A stretch of DNA of 44,935 bases. Source: Candidatus Limisoma faecipullorum (lineage in GTDB: Bacteria > Bacteroidota > Bacteroidia > Bacteroidales > Muribaculaceae). Below are positions 17,539 to 26,298 of the stretch, in pieces. The notes below the pieces were generated by a model, which was given only the letters and a program-made list of their open reading frames with translations, ran no database searches and was not told where the DNA came from. Numbering within the stretch: position 1 is the first letter of the stretch; each line of letters starts with the position of its first letter. Where the stretch lies: NCBI GenBank assembly GCA_017694955.1, contig JADIMC010000034.1, forward strand, positions 1 through 44,935, in the 5' to 3' direction. The position numbers and the translations under genes are program-made.

Positions 17539-18702
17539 TTATTCAGCATAAAGCAAATAGGGTTTGCGCTGCTTCTTGAATTTCTCCACATCGTCCTTCC
17601 ACGTTGCTTTTATCTCGTCAGCGCTTTTTCCTTCCTCAATCATCTTGCGAATCTCTCCGTTGCCGATAAGCTTCTCAAAGAACGAAGTGAAAAACTCATC
17701 GCCTATTCCAAGATTATTATAAGCGTCTATAAGATATTCGAGATTGATGCCACGCGCAATTACCTCCTCGTCAGGAATGCCCGTAAGGTCAACACCATGG
17801 CAAAGCTTGTCGAGTTGCGGAGGATTCTTAGCACCGTCGATGCTGCGCGGAGTGAAAGAAAAGCTGTAGCCCTTCATATCCGGATGCCCGTACACTTGGA
17901 AAGGCTTATCAGTGCCACGACCAAGGCTTACCGGGGTAGCTTCAAAATAGCAAGTCGATGGATAAAGATAAATAGAATGCATATTAGGAAGGTTGGGCGA
18001 CGGAGCAATCGGAAGCTCGTAACGAGTCTGATGAGTGTAATTCTTGCACTTTATCACCGTCAGTTTCACTTTCTTTCCGTCCTTCAGCCATCCTTCACCA
18101 TTGGCCATATTCGCAATCTCGCCCAATGTCATACCATGCACGACAGTAATCGGCAAACGCCCTACTCCCGATTCGTATTTCATATCAAGTATCGGGCCGT
18201 CAACATACATTCCATTAGGATTCGGACGGTCTAGCACCATAAATTCCTTTCCATATGCTATGGCTGCGTTCATCAAATCAACCATAGTGCAATAATATGT
18301 GTAATAACGCAACCCCACGTCCTGAATGTCGGTGACTATTATGTCTATATTGTCCATCACCTCCTTCTTTGGAGTGCGGCTTTTGCCATCATAAAGAGAA
18401 GCGATAGGAATACCTGTCTTCTCGTCAACGCTGCTCGACACATGCTCTCCCGCATCGGCAGTGCCACGGAAACCATGCTCCGGAGAAAAAATAGTAGTGA
18501 CGTTAACACCCTCGGCAAGCATAATGTCGAGCACATGCTCGTTGCCGACCATTCCCGTATGATTGCTGAGCAATGCAACTTTCTTTCCTTTCAACAAAGG
18601 GACATATTCATCGGTCGATGCCGCACCGACCACAACTGCGGCAGAAGCCGCCATCGACAAAGTGGCAAATGCCGCCACAAGCCAAAATCTGATTTTGTTC
18701 AT
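17539..18702 (-). CDS. namZ: NamZ-like exo-beta-N-acetylmuramidase (DUF1343)
   Basis: Predicted 387 residues with a signal peptide (hydrophobic core at about 6-25). The mature part is a full DUF1343/GH171 protein: LLSNHTG, FSPEHGFRG (Glu75 a candidate catalytic residue), TDIQDVGLRYYTY (Asp125-Asp128 region), DRPNPNG, GMTLGEIA and LGRGTDKPFQVYG. The family removes non-reducing terminal MurNAc from peptidoglycan fragments in the periplasm or outside. It is first of an operon with the SSS transporter and WYL regulator, behind a clear promoter. The closeness supports a cell-wall sugar recycling role; no murQ or MurNAc kinase gene is in the window. Confidence 0.88.
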   Translation of the reverse strand: MNKIRFWLVAAFATLSMAASAAVVVGAASTDEYVPLLKGKKVALLSNHTGMVGNEHVLDIMLAEGVNVTTIFSPEHGFRGTADAGEHVSSSVDEKTGIPIASLYDGKSRTPKKEVMDNIDIIVTDIQDVGLRYYTYYCTMVDLMNAAIAYGKEFMVLDRPNPNGMYVDGPILDMKYESGVGRLPITVVHGMTLGEIANMANGEGWLKDGKKVKLTVIKCKNYTHQTRYELPIAPSPNLPNMHSIYLYPSTCYFEATPVSLGRGTDKPFQVYGHPDMKGYSFSFTPRSIDGAKNPPQLDKLCHGVDLTGIPDEEVIARGINLEYLIDAYNNLGIGDEFFTSFFEKLIGNGEIRKMIEEGKSADEIKATWKDDVEKFKKQRKPYLLYAE

Positions 18703-18731
18703 TTCGTTTAGGTATGTTAGGTTTATGAGTG

Positions 18732-18761
18732 CAAATATACGGTAAATCGGGGAATGCTCAA
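18732..18761 (-). promoter_or_regulatory. Promoter of the namZ operon
   Basis: On the minus strand TTG at 18761-18759, 19 bases, TATATTTG at 18739-18732; the leader to the namZ ATG is about 25 bases. Confidence 0.7.
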
Positions 18762-18786
18762 AATAACAGGGACCGTCTATGCAAAC

Positions 18787-18832
18787 AAAATTCCGGGACA
18801 GCTACGGCATTAATGCCTTGACTGCCCCGGAA
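18787..18832 (-). terminator. Terminator of the capsid-like operon
   Basis: Long inverted repeat: TTCCGGGACAG at 18791-18801 against CTGCCCCGGAA at 18822-18832 with one mismatch, and an inner GGCATTAATGCC palindrome. On the minus strand it is followed by TTTTGTTTG, so it acts for the capsid-like gene ending 20 bases away. Confidence 0.8.
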
Positions 18833-18852
18833 ACACACAAAACAAAAGCAAA

Positions 18853-20232
18853 TTAGCCGATGATGCGCAGATGGGCTTTCGGATAGCGCAGCACCATGCA
18901 TGAGGCCTCGGTAAGCACGATAGCATCGGTATTGCGCACTCCAGCCGATTTCAGGTTAAGCTGTTCGGTAGTGAATGGTATGTGGCTGTATTTCTGCAAA
19001 TATTCCGGATCGATTATCATTCCACAGTTTTCCATACCACACTCATCAAACACCTCCGACAACAAAACGTAAAGCCGCCCGAACTTAGAACGCATTTCAG
19101 TGAAATCAATGCCCCATTTCACCACGTTCTCTCCAGCCATCACCACCTTGGTCGATTCCAATTTATTAAGCTGCTCAATGAGCCCCGATCCGCCTATCAG
19201 CACTTTCCGTTTGTTACCGGCATTGCCTGTAAACGCCTTTCGCATCATCGCAATGACAGTGTCCTGATCAAGCGCACCATTCTCATAAGAAAATTCTCCT
19301 CCTGCCTGCCCCCAGATTCCGCCGGTAAGAAGAATGTCCTCGTGCTTGCTCTCGTCATGCACACGTGCTTTCACTCCAAAAAGGAAATTCTTCTCCATTC
19401 CGAGACGCATATCATACACAGCAGCCTCCTCCTGGTCGCTGAAAGTCCACCCCACTTCCTTATTGGCAATCTTATGTAACGTGCTTTGCTCTATCTGCAT
19501 TTTAAAAATCTGGCAGAAATTCTGCGACTTCACAGGCAATGCCTCGAATTGCGGTGTCTGCACATCAAGCTCAGAAGCCGCGCGTCCCATCCTAACAATA
19601 GCCGTTCCTGAAATAATCGAGGGTACACATTGCGTGAATCCGGAAAGAGTCTGCCCATTGACAGCCATAGCCTTCACCTTGTTGCCATCCTTGCCTGTGA
19701 CATAAAGCACCAAATCCTGATTAGACGAAGTCACCCCATCGATTTCATAGCCTTTAACCCCTTTCACCAGAAGCGTTTCCGATACTTCTATCACAGCCGG
19801 ATTGTCAACAGAAAACGAAGCTTCCTGAAAAGCTGCACTCCCTGTTTCATCCGGTCCGATCCAATCAGATGTGACCACAGCCGTAGTAGGACGTGTGTCA
19901 ACCGAATAATAGTCCACAATCATACTACCGGCCCGTTTCGCTCCTGCCCATCGCGACAATTGGTCAACAGGAGTCGCCATAGGACGGATTTTCACAATAC
20001 GGCGGTCGATTTCATTAACAATCAAATCCGGAGAATTCTGTTTTGCCACAGCAATTGTCAACGGTTCTCCCACCACGTGTTTTCCGCCAGCCACACCTGC
20101 AACAACAGGCATGGCAAGCAATGCACCCGAGCAATCTGTCATTAGCCACGCAAATATCAGCAGCAACGCCATCGCAGCTGCGACATACCAGCAATTCAAT
20201 CCTTTTTCGCTTTCAACATTTTTGTTTTCCAT
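18853..20232 (-). CDS. Phage major-capsid-like protein with an N-terminal membrane segment
   Basis: Predicted 459 residues. The N-terminus is hydrophilic (1-13) then strongly hydrophobic (about 15-33, AAAMALLLIFAWLM), like a signal anchor. From about residue 70 it resembles major capsid proteins of Bacteroidales phages: EIDRRIVKIRPMATPVDQLSR, then VDYYSVDTRP. The C-terminal half has the shell-like order of a long helix (FKMQIEQSTLHKIANKE), MRLGMEKNFLFG, GGIWGQAGGEF, KVLIGGSGLIEQL and FGRLYVLLSEVFDECGM. No terminase, portal, protease, or tail gene is near. A small acidic gene precedes it by 36 bases. It has host-type promoter and terminator, so a domesticated capsid is plausible. The family match is by pattern only, not by search. 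Confidence 0.6.
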   Translation of the reverse strand: MENKNVESEKGLNCWYVAAAMALLLIFAWLMTDCSGALLAMPVVAGVAGGKHVVGEPLTIAVAKQNSPDLIVNEIDRRIVKIRPMATPVDQLSRWAGAKRAGSMIVDYYSVDTRPTTAVVTSDWIGPDETGSAAFQEASFSVDNPAVIEVSETLLVKGVKGYEIDGVTSSNQDLVLYVTGKDGNKVKAMAVNGQTLSGFTQCVPSIISGTAIVRMGRAASELDVQTPQFEALPVKSQNFCQIFKMQIEQSTLHKIANKEVGWTFSDQEEAAVYDMRLGMEKNFLFGVKARVHDESKHEDILLTGGIWGQAGGEFSYENGALDQDTVIAMMRKAFTGNAGNKRKVLIGGSGLIEQLNKLESTKVVMAGENVVKWGIDFTEMRSKFGRLYVLLSEVFDECGMENCGMIIDPEYLQKYSHIPFTTEQLNLKSAGVRNTDAIVLTEASCMVLRYPKAHLRIIG

Positions 20233-20268
20233 CGTATTACAATTAAATTATCAGAAAGATTATCCGCT

Positions 20269-20631
20269 TCAATCATCCCACACGCTACGGCGCATATGCC
20301 TCAACAACGGCAACTCGTCATTGCAAGCTTCCACTCCACCGTCATCGGCAATGACAGAAACCGCCTTTACCTGTTTCTCCAATTCGATTTTTTCATTTCT
20401 GCCAGCAATCCTGCCCTGCTCCCTTGCCGCAGCAACATCGCGCTCATAGTTAGCACCTTTATAGACCGCTTCCATAAGCATCTCATCCTCAATTCCGCCC
20501 GCAAGCAAAGTAATGAGAGAATCCAATGCCTGCTCATCATCAGGATGACGCTTTGCAAGAAATTCCAAGACCGAATCCGCAATGCATCTGCCATTACCAG
20601 CATCAGAAGAAATGGTGTTTTCCTTATCCAT
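20269..20631 (-). CDS. Small acidic protein paired with the capsid-like gene
   Basis: Predicted 120 residues, soluble, acidic overall, mostly helical. Notable segments: SVLEFLAKRHPDDEQALDSL, a charged helix DVAAAREQGRIAGRNEKIEL that could form a coiled coil, and a basic-aromatic tail MRRSVWDD. It has no family I recognise. It is the first gene of the two-gene unit and lies 36 bases before the capsid-like gene, the place where phages often carry a scaffold or head-associated protein. Alternatives are a cargo protein carrying a C-terminal loading tail, or an unrelated regulator. These roles are inference from position and composition. Confidence 0.65.
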   Translation of the reverse strand: MDKENTISSDAGNGRCIADSVLEFLAKRHPDDEQALDSLITLLAGGIEDEMLMEAVYKGANYERDVAAAREQGRIAGRNEKIELEKQVKAVSVIADDGGVEACNDELPLLRHMRRSVWDD

Positions 20632-20656
20632 AGTATCAAATATTTGGTTTACGTTG

Positions 20657-20684
20657 CAAAGCTACCGCACTAAGGCGCCGCCAA
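20657..20684 (-). promoter_or_regulatory. Promoter of the capsid-like operon
   Basis: On the minus strand TTG (within TTTTGG) at 20684-20682, 17 bases, TAGCTTTG at 20664-20657; the leader to the ATG at 20631 is about 20 bases. This is a host housekeeping type promoter. Confidence 0.6.
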
Positions 20685-20776
20685 AAGTAAAAAAAGAGAA
20701 AACACAACCGCCATGCCGCCGGGAGCAAAGACCGGACAGGCACGGCGGATATTCCGTAAATCAATTCGGTTTTCAA

Positions 20777-21343
20777 TCAGTGGCAGCAACCGTCGCCGCA
20801 GCCACAATGGTCATGGTCGTGACCGCAACCGCCACAGTCACCACAACCGCCACCACACGACGGATGCAATTCTGCCTCAGTAGCATCACGCACCAACAAA
20901 ATCTCCCCTTTATAATGCACCGTCTTGCCCGCAAGCGGATGATTGAAATCGATTTTCACTTTCAAGGGAGTAACCGACAACACCAGGCCTGAAACAGGAT
21001 ATCCCTCGGCGGTCATCATCGTGATTGCCGCACCATCATACACGTGCTTTTCGTCGAATTTCCCATCCTCGTCATTGAAAAGCTCACGGTCAAGCTCCAT
21101 AACGTGCTCCTCACGGCGCGGTCCGAAAGCATCTTTTGGAGAAAGTGTTATTTCGAAAGTGTCACCGACGGTCTTGCCCTCTATCGCATCACAAAAAGCA
21201 GGAATCACAGAATCATCCACTCCGAAAACAATCCTGTCAGGATGCTCCTTGGAGAATCCCACCATCTTGACTTCGTTTTCTCCATCAACTTCATACAAAT
21301 CATATGCAAGTTCCACAAACTTGCCAGGCTTTACAAATTCCAT
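20777..21343 (-). CDS. slyD: SlyD-type FKBP peptidyl-prolyl isomerase with metal-binding tail
   Basis: Predicted 188-residue cytoplasmic protein. The FKBP core occupies about 1-70 and 125-150, with an inserted chaperone (IF) domain at about 70-125 (SPKDAFGPRREEHVMELDR). LAGKTVHYKGEILLVRDAT is the conserved end of the FKBP fold. The tail from about 163 is almost only Gly, Cys, His and Asp (CGGCGHDHDHCGCGDGCCH), as in SlyD proteins that bind nickel or other metals. It assists folding and can deliver nickel to hydrogenases; the natural metal here is not known. It is monocistronic and convergent to nothing; the tRNA gene diverges from it. Confidence 0.93.
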   Translation of the reverse strand: MEFVKPGKFVELAYDLYEVDGENEVKMVGFSKEHPDRIVFGVDDSVIPAFCDAIEGKTVGDTFEITLSPKDAFGPRREEHVMELDRELFNDEDGKFDEKHVYDGAAITMMTAEGYPVSGLVLSVTPLKVKIDFNHPLAGKTVHYKGEILLVRDATEAELHPSCGGGCGDCGGCGHDHDHCGCGDGCCH

Positions 21344-21450
21344 ATCTAAATACTTTTATTTTAATCGTTTATAAAATCAATCCGTTTCAAAAAACTGTGT
21401 AAAGGTAGAAAAAATATCAGTCACAATCACAAAAAACCATCTAAATATGC

Positions 21451-21479
21451 TTGCGTTAACAATATTTGCCGTATCTTTG
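21451..21479 (+). promoter_or_regulatory. Promoter of tRNA-Leu
   Basis: TTG at 21451-21453, 18 bases, TATCTTTG at 21472-21479; transcription would start about 8 bases before the tRNA 5' end. Confidence 0.7.
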
Positions 21480-21494
21480 CCCCAAGAATCAAAC

Positions 21495-21578
21495 ACCCGG
21501 GTGGCGAAATTGGTAGACGCGCTAGTTTCAGGTTCTAGTGGTGTAACAACCTTGTCGGTTCGAGTCCGATCTCGGGTA
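21495..21578 (+). tRNA. tRNA-Leu, anticodon CAG
   Basis: 84 bases, class II tRNA with long variable arm. Acceptor ACCCGGG (21495-21501) pairs with CTCGGGT (21571-21577, one G-U pair); discriminator A. The D arm TGGCGAAATTGGTAGACGC and T arm GTCGGTTCGAGTCCGAT are standard for Leu. The anticodon loop TTCAGGT gives CAG, reading CTG codons. The last anticodon stem pair is U-U, a tolerated mismatch. CCA is not encoded. Confidence 0.93.
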
Positions 21579-21583
21579 CAAAC

Positions 21584-21612
21584 AAAGCTGGCGGCAATGT
21601 CGTCAGCTTTTT
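21584..21612 (+). terminator. Terminator of tRNA-Leu
   Basis: AAAGCTGGCGG (21584-21594) pairs with TCGTCAGCTTT (21600-21610) with G-U pairs, loop CAATG, followed by a T run. Confidence 0.75.
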
Positions 21613-21710
21613 AATTTGCTCGCATCTGTGTTAATATTACTTATAACAGCCGCCTGATTGTTAAAAATAACTAATTAATACAGCGTTAGAATCGGCTGTC
21701 ACATAATTAG

Positions 21711-21741
21711 TTGCGTAATAAGGCACAAATTAGTATATTTG
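21711..21741 (+). promoter_or_regulatory. Promoter of the rimP-nusA-infB-folK operon
   Basis: TTG at 21711-21713, 20 bases, TATATTTG at 21734-21741; leader about 54 bases. A small hairpin, AATGGAG (21754-21760) with CTCCATT (21775-21781), lies in the leader. Confidence 0.65.
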
Positions 21742-21801
21742 CAACGGAATGGAAATGGAGGGGGCGGAAGTTCTCTCCATTATTATTAATGAAACTTTGG
21801 T

Positions 21802-22266
21802 ATGATTGACAAAGACTTACTCGTATCGACGATAGAACAAGGACTGGAAGGAACAGATATGTTTCTTGTTGACGTCACCGTAGGCAAAGACAACCGCATA
21901 GTCGTGGAAATCGACAGCGACACAGCCGTTGACATCGACAGCTGCGCAGCTCTGAGCCGCAAGGTGGAAGAAACTTTTGACCGCGACATCGAGGACTACG
22001 AGCTGGAAATAGGATCGGCAGGATTGACATCCCCGTTGCGCACACCACGCCAATATGCAAAAAACACCGGCAACCAGGTAGAGGTGCTGACAAAGGACGG
22101 ACGCAAGCTGAAAGGAAAGCTCACCGCCTCCGACGACAATAGCTTCACAATAGAAATACAAAAGAAAGTGAAGCCTGAAGGAGCCAAACGCCCAGTGATA
22201 ATCGACGAGCCCCTGTCGTTCGGCTATGATGAAATAAAATACACGAAATACTTAATAGATTTTTAA
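21802..22266 (+). CDS. rimP: Ribosome maturation factor RimP
   Basis: Predicted 154-residue cytoplasmic protein needed for 30S subunit maturation. The N-terminal alpha/beta domain holds VVEIDSDTAVDIDSCAALSRKVEE and YELEIGSAGLTSPL, both typical of RimP. The C-terminal SH3-like barrel carries VLTKDGRKLKGKLTASDDNS. It is the first gene of the classic rimP-nusA-infB order and is separated from nusA by 8 bases. It is slightly shorter than the E. coli protein, as usual in Bacteroidota. Confidence 0.95.
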   Translation: MIDKDLLVSTIEQGLEGTDMFLVDVTVGKDNRIVVEIDSDTAVDIDSCAALSRKVEETFDRDIEDYELEIGSAGLTSPLRTPRQYAKNTGNQVEVLTKDGRKLKGKLTASDDNSFTIEIQKKVKPEGAKRPVIIDEPLSFGYDEIKYTKYLIDF

Positions 22267-22274
22267 ACACGATT

Positions 22275-23522
22275 ATGGCTAAAAAAGAAGAATCCATAAG
22301 TATGGTTGACAGCTTCGCCGAGTTCAAGGAGCTGAAAAACATAGACAAGACCACAATGATCAGCGTGCTTGAGGAATCATTCCGCAACGTGCTGGCTAAG
22401 ATGTTTGGTTCCGACGAGAATTTCGTCGTCATAATGAATCCTGACAAGGGGGATTGTGAAATCTACCAGAACCTCGAAGTGGTCGCAGATGGCGCCGTAG
22501 AGAACCCGAGCATGCAAATCGGTCTCACCGAGGCACGCACCATCGATGCCGAATGCGAAATAGGAGAAGAAGTCACAAAAGAAATACGTTTCGAGAAATT
22601 CGGACGCCGTGCCATCCTTACACTGCGCCAGACCCTCGCATCAAAGATACTCGACCTGCAGAAAGACGCCATCTACAACAAATTCAAATCTATGGAAGGC
22701 GAAATTGTCAGCGGGGAAGTTTACCAGATTTGGAAACGCGAGGTGCTGATACTCGACGAGGATCACAACGAGCTTATTCTCCCAAAAGAGGAGCAGATAC
22801 CCTCAGACCACTACCGCAAGGGAGAGACTGTACGCGCCGTAATCAAGGAAGTGCAGAATACTAACAACAATCCAAAAGTAATCATATCACGCACAAGCCC
22901 CGATTTCTTGCGCCGTCTTTTCGAGCTTGAAGTACCGGAAATCCATGACGGGCTTATTCTTCTTAAAGCCATTGCCCGCATCCCGGGCGAAAGGGCGAAG
23001 ATTGCTGTGGAATCCTACGACGACCGCATCGACCCGGTAGGGGCATGCGTAGGTGTGAAAGGTTCACGCATCCACGGCATCGTGCGTGAGCTCCGCAACG
23101 AAAACATCGACGTAATCAACTATACTACCAACCCGGAATTGTATATCCGCCGCGCGTTGAGTCCTGCAAAGATTTCCTCTGTGCGCATCAATGAAGAAGA
23201 AAAGTATGCAGAAGTGATGCTACGTCCTGAAGAAGTTTCGCTTGCCATCGGAAAAGGCGGTCTTAACATAAAGCTCGCTACGATGCTTACAGGCTACCAG
23301 ATCGACGTTTACCGCTTCACGGAAGACAGCGACGACATCTATCTCGATGAGTTCAGCGACGAAATAGACCAATGGGTAATCGATGCCCTGAAAGCTATCG
23401 GTTGCACTACCGCCAAGTCGGTACTCAATATGCCACGCGAACAGCTTATCGACAAGGCAGACCTTGAAGAAAGCACTGTTGACCACGTAATAGAAGTGCT
23501 CAAATCGGAATTTGAGGACTAA
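22275..23522 (+). CDS. nusA: Transcription elongation/termination factor NusA
   Basis: Predicted 415 residues. Order: N-terminal RNA polymerase-binding domain (about 1-125), S1 domain (about 135-200, GEIVSGEVYQIWKREVLILD), KH1 and KH2 (about 225-340, with GVKGSRIHGIVRELRNENID and LAIGKGGLNIKLA) and a short helix-hairpin-helix tail (VLNMPREQLIDKADL). It binds the polymerase and modulates pausing, termination and antitermination. Only one C-terminal helical repeat remains, which is normal outside the gammaproteobacteria. It lies between rimP and infB. Confidence 0.96.
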   Translation: MAKKEESISMVDSFAEFKELKNIDKTTMISVLEESFRNVLAKMFGSDENFVVIMNPDKGDCEIYQNLEVVADGAVENPSMQIGLTEARTIDAECEIGEEVTKEIRFEKFGRRAILTLRQTLASKILDLQKDAIYNKFKSMEGEIVSGEVYQIWKREVLILDEDHNELILPKEEQIPSDHYRKGETVRAVIKEVQNTNNNPKVIISRTSPDFLRRLFELEVPEIHDGLILLKAIARIPGERAKIAVESYDDRIDPVGACVGVKGSRIHGIVRELRNENIDVINYTTNPELYIRRALSPAKISSVRINEEEKYAEVMLRPEEVSLAIGKGGLNIKLATMLTGYQIDVYRFTEDSDDIYLDEFSDEIDQWVIDALKAIGCTTAKSVLNMPREQLIDKADLEESTVDHVIEVLKSEFED

Positions 23523-23602
23523 GGGCTGCAAACCCCCTGCCAACTGGCAATGTCAAGGGTTAAGGTGATTTAATTTTTATTAAGAAACCGCTTAAAAAAT
23601 AT

Positions 23603-26293
23603 ATGGCAATAAAGATAAGTAAAGCAGCAAAAGACCTGAATGTAGGGATTCCGACATTAGTGGAATTCCTTAAAAAGAACAACCAAAACGTTGAGAACGG
23701 GCTTAATTCCCGCATCACCGACGAACAGTATGACATGCTCGTGAAAGAGTTCAAGACCGACAAGGACTTGAAGTCGAAATCAGAGCAACAATTTTCGTCG
23801 CGCCAGAAAGAAAAGGCAAAACCGGCCTCACAACCCAAGCCGGAAGAGATAAAGACGGTCATTGAGCCCATTTCCAAGCCAAAAGTGGTTGGGAAAATCG
23901 ACCTTGACAATGCAGGGAAGCCTAAGCCCCAGGAACAACAGCCTGAGCCCGAAAAGAAACCAGAGCAGGCAAAGGTTGAGGCGGCAAAACCCTCTATTCC
24001 GGCACCAGTGAATGAAAAGCCTAAGAAACAGGCTCCGGAAAAGAGCGCGAACAAGAGCATTCAAATGAATGCCGACGGCACTGAAATAATCACCGTCGTG
24101 CAGCAGATAGCCGCTCCGAAAATCGTCGGGAAAATAAATCTCGACGAAATAAACCAGCAGACACGTCCAAAGAAGAAGACAAAGGACGAAAAGCGGAAAG
24201 AGCGCATATTGAAAGAAAAAGAGCGCACCGCCAGCGGCAACGAGCAAAAGAAAAAGCGCAAACGCATAGGGAAGGAGAAAATCGACATCGAGAACAGCTC
24301 CAACCAAATGCCACAAAGCAAGGACGACAACCAGAAACGCAACGCTAAAAACAAGGACCGTCAAAAGCCGAAACGCCACATCAAGCCAGAGGTCAGCGAC
24401 GAGGACGTACAGAAGCAGATAAAGGAAACACTTGCCCGCCTCACCAACAAGCCTCAGAAAAAGAGCGCAAAATGGCGCAAGGAAAAACGCGAGGCGTACG
24501 AAGAGCGCGAACGCGAAGAAGCCGAAATGGTAAAGGCGGAAAGCAAAGTGCTGCGCCTTACGGAATTTGTCACAGCAAACGACCTTGCATTGATGATGGA
24601 CGTACCGGTCAACAAGGTAATAGCCACTTGTATGAGCCTTGGCGTAATGGTTTCAATCAACCAGCGTCTTGACGCCGAAACAATCAACATCGTAGCCGAA
24701 GAATTCGGATTCAAGACCGAATATGTAAGCGCGGAAGTATCAGAAGCCATTACAGAGGAGGCCGACAAGGAAGAGGACTTGAGACAACGTCCGCCAATCG
24801 TGACCGTAATGGGACACGTCGATCACGGTAAGACATCGCTGCTCGACTATATCCGCAACTCAAACGTGATTGCCGGAGAAGCCGGCGGAATCACGCAGCA
24901 TATTGGCGCCTACAACGTCAAGCTGGAAGACGGGCGACGCATAACATTCCTCGACACCCCGGGACACGAAGCGTTTACGGCCATGCGTGCACGCGGAGCG
25001 AAAGTGACAGACATCGCCATAATCATCGTGGCTGCCGACGACAATGTGATGCCGCAAACCATAGAGGCAATCAACCACGCCTCTGCCGCCGGAGTGCCAA
25101 TAGTTTTCGCAATCAACAAAATAGACAAGCCTGATGCCAACCCCGACAAAATCAAGGAAGAGCTCGCAAATATGAACTACCTTGTGGAAGATTGGGGTGG
25201 CAAATACCAATCGCAGGAAATATCGGCAAAAAAAGGTATAGGAGTCGCCGAATTGATGGAGAAAGTGCTGCTTGAAGCGGAAATGCTTGACTTAAAGGCC
25301 AACCCCGACCGCAAGGCAACAGGCTCCGTCATCGAATCGTCGCTCGACAAAGGACGCGGCTATGTGGCGACAGTGTTAGTCAGCAACGGCACGCTCCATG
25401 TGGGCGACATCATGGTTGCCGGCACAAACTACGGCAAGATACGGGCAATGTTCAACGAGCGCAACCAGCGCATCACCGAAGCAGGGCCGTCGGCACCGGC
25501 ATTGGTATTAGGACTGAACGGCGCACCGACAGCCGGCGACACATTCCACATACTCGACAGCGAGCGTGAAGCCAGAGAAATAACCAACCGTCGCGAACAA
25601 CTGCAACGCGAACAGAAAGAACGCACTCGCCATATGCCGGGTCTCGACGACATCGCACGTCGCCGCGCGTTAGGCGAGTTCCACGAGCTCAACCTCATCG
25701 TCAAAGGCGATGTTGACGGGTCAATCGAAGCACTGAGCGACTCATTGATAAAACTGTCAACACCGGAAGTGCAAGTCAACGTCATACACAAGGCAGTAGG
25801 AGCCATTTCCGAATCCGACGTGACACTCGCCGCAGCTTCCGACGCAGTAATCATAGGCTTCCAGGTGCGCCCGTCGGTAGCAGCAAAACGGCTTGCCGAA
25901 AACGAAGGAGTGGACATCCGCCTTTACTCAATCATCTACGACGCGATAGAAGAGGTGAAGGATGCTATGGAAGGCATGCTTTCGCCTGACATCAAAGAAG
26001 AAATCACAGGAACGGCAGAAGTGCTGCAAACCTACAAGATCTCACGTGTCGGCACGATTGCCGGATGTATGGTACGCGAAGGCAAAATCAAACGCACGAG
26101 CAAAGTGCGCCTCATCCGCGACGGCATTGTAATCTACACTGGAGAGCTTGGCTCGCTTAAGCGATTCAAGGACGATGTGAAAGAGGTGGCGTCGGGCTAT
26201 GACTGCGGTCTCAACATCAGCAACTACAATGATGTCAAGGAAGGCGATATGATAGAAGCCTTCGAAGAAGTGGCTGTGTCTAAAAAGCTTTGA
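23603..26293 (+). CDS. infB: Translation initiation factor IF-2
   Basis: Predicted 896-residue GTPase placing initiator tRNA on the 30S subunit. An IF2-N motif opens it ([21 protein letters not shown]), followed by a long Lys/Glu/Pro/Gln-rich linker (about 60-310) and a second IF2-N-type unit near 315-370. The G domain has [11 protein letters not shown] (about 404), DTPGHE and NKIDK; barrel domains and the tRNA-binding C2 domain follow. The linker includes two similar [13 protein letters not shown] / [12 protein letters not shown] segments. The gap after nusA is 80 bases. folK begins at its stop codon. Confidence 0.97.
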   Translation: MAIKISKAAKDLNVGIPTLVEFLKKNNQNVENGLNSRITDEQYDMLVKEFKTDKDLKSKSEQQFSSRQKEKAKPASQPKPEEIKTVIEPISKPKVVGKIDLDNAGKPKPQEQQPEPEKKPEQAKVEAAKPSIPAPVNEKPKKQAPEKSANKSIQMNADGTEIITVVQQIAAPKIVGKINLDEINQQTRPKKKTKDEKRKERILKEKERTASGNEQKKKRKRIGKEKIDIENSSNQMPQSKDDNQKRNAKNKDRQKPKRHIKPEVSDEDVQKQIKETLARLTNKPQKKSAKWRKEKREAYEEREREEAEMVKAESKVLRLTEFVTANDLALMMDVPVNKVIATCMSLGVMVSINQRLDAETINIVAEEFGFKTEYVSAEVSEAITEEADKEEDLRQRPPIVTVMGHVDHGKTSLLDYIRNSNVIAGEAGGITQHIGAYNVKLEDGRRITFLDTPGHEAFTAMRARGAKVTDIAIIIVAADDNVMPQTIEAINHASAAGVPIVFAINKIDKPDANPDKIKEELANMNYLVEDWGGKYQSQEISAKKGIGVAELMEKVLLEAEMLDLKANPDRKATGSVIESSLDKGRGYVATVLVSNGTLHVGDIMVAGTNYGKIRAMFNERNQRITEAGPSAPALVLGLNGAPTAGDTFHILDSEREAREITNRREQLQREQKERTRHMPGLDDIARRRALGEFHELNLIVKGDVDGSIEALSDSLIKLSTPEVQVNVIHKAVGAISESDVTLAAASDAVIIGFQVRPSVAAKRLAENEGVDIRLYSIIYDAIEEVKDAMEGMLSPDIKEEITGTAEVLQTYKISRVGTIAGCMVREGKIKRTSKVRLIRDGIVIYTGELGSLKRFKDDVKEVASGYDCGLNISNYNDVKEGDMIEAFEEVAVSKKL

Positions 26294-26298
26294 CGCTG

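Noticed and set aside
18853..20631. Part of a complete prophage
   Set aside because: No terminase, portal, tail, lysis or phage integrase gene flanks it; both sides are housekeeping genes. The XerD gene lies 6 kb away and looks like the host dimer-resolution enzyme.
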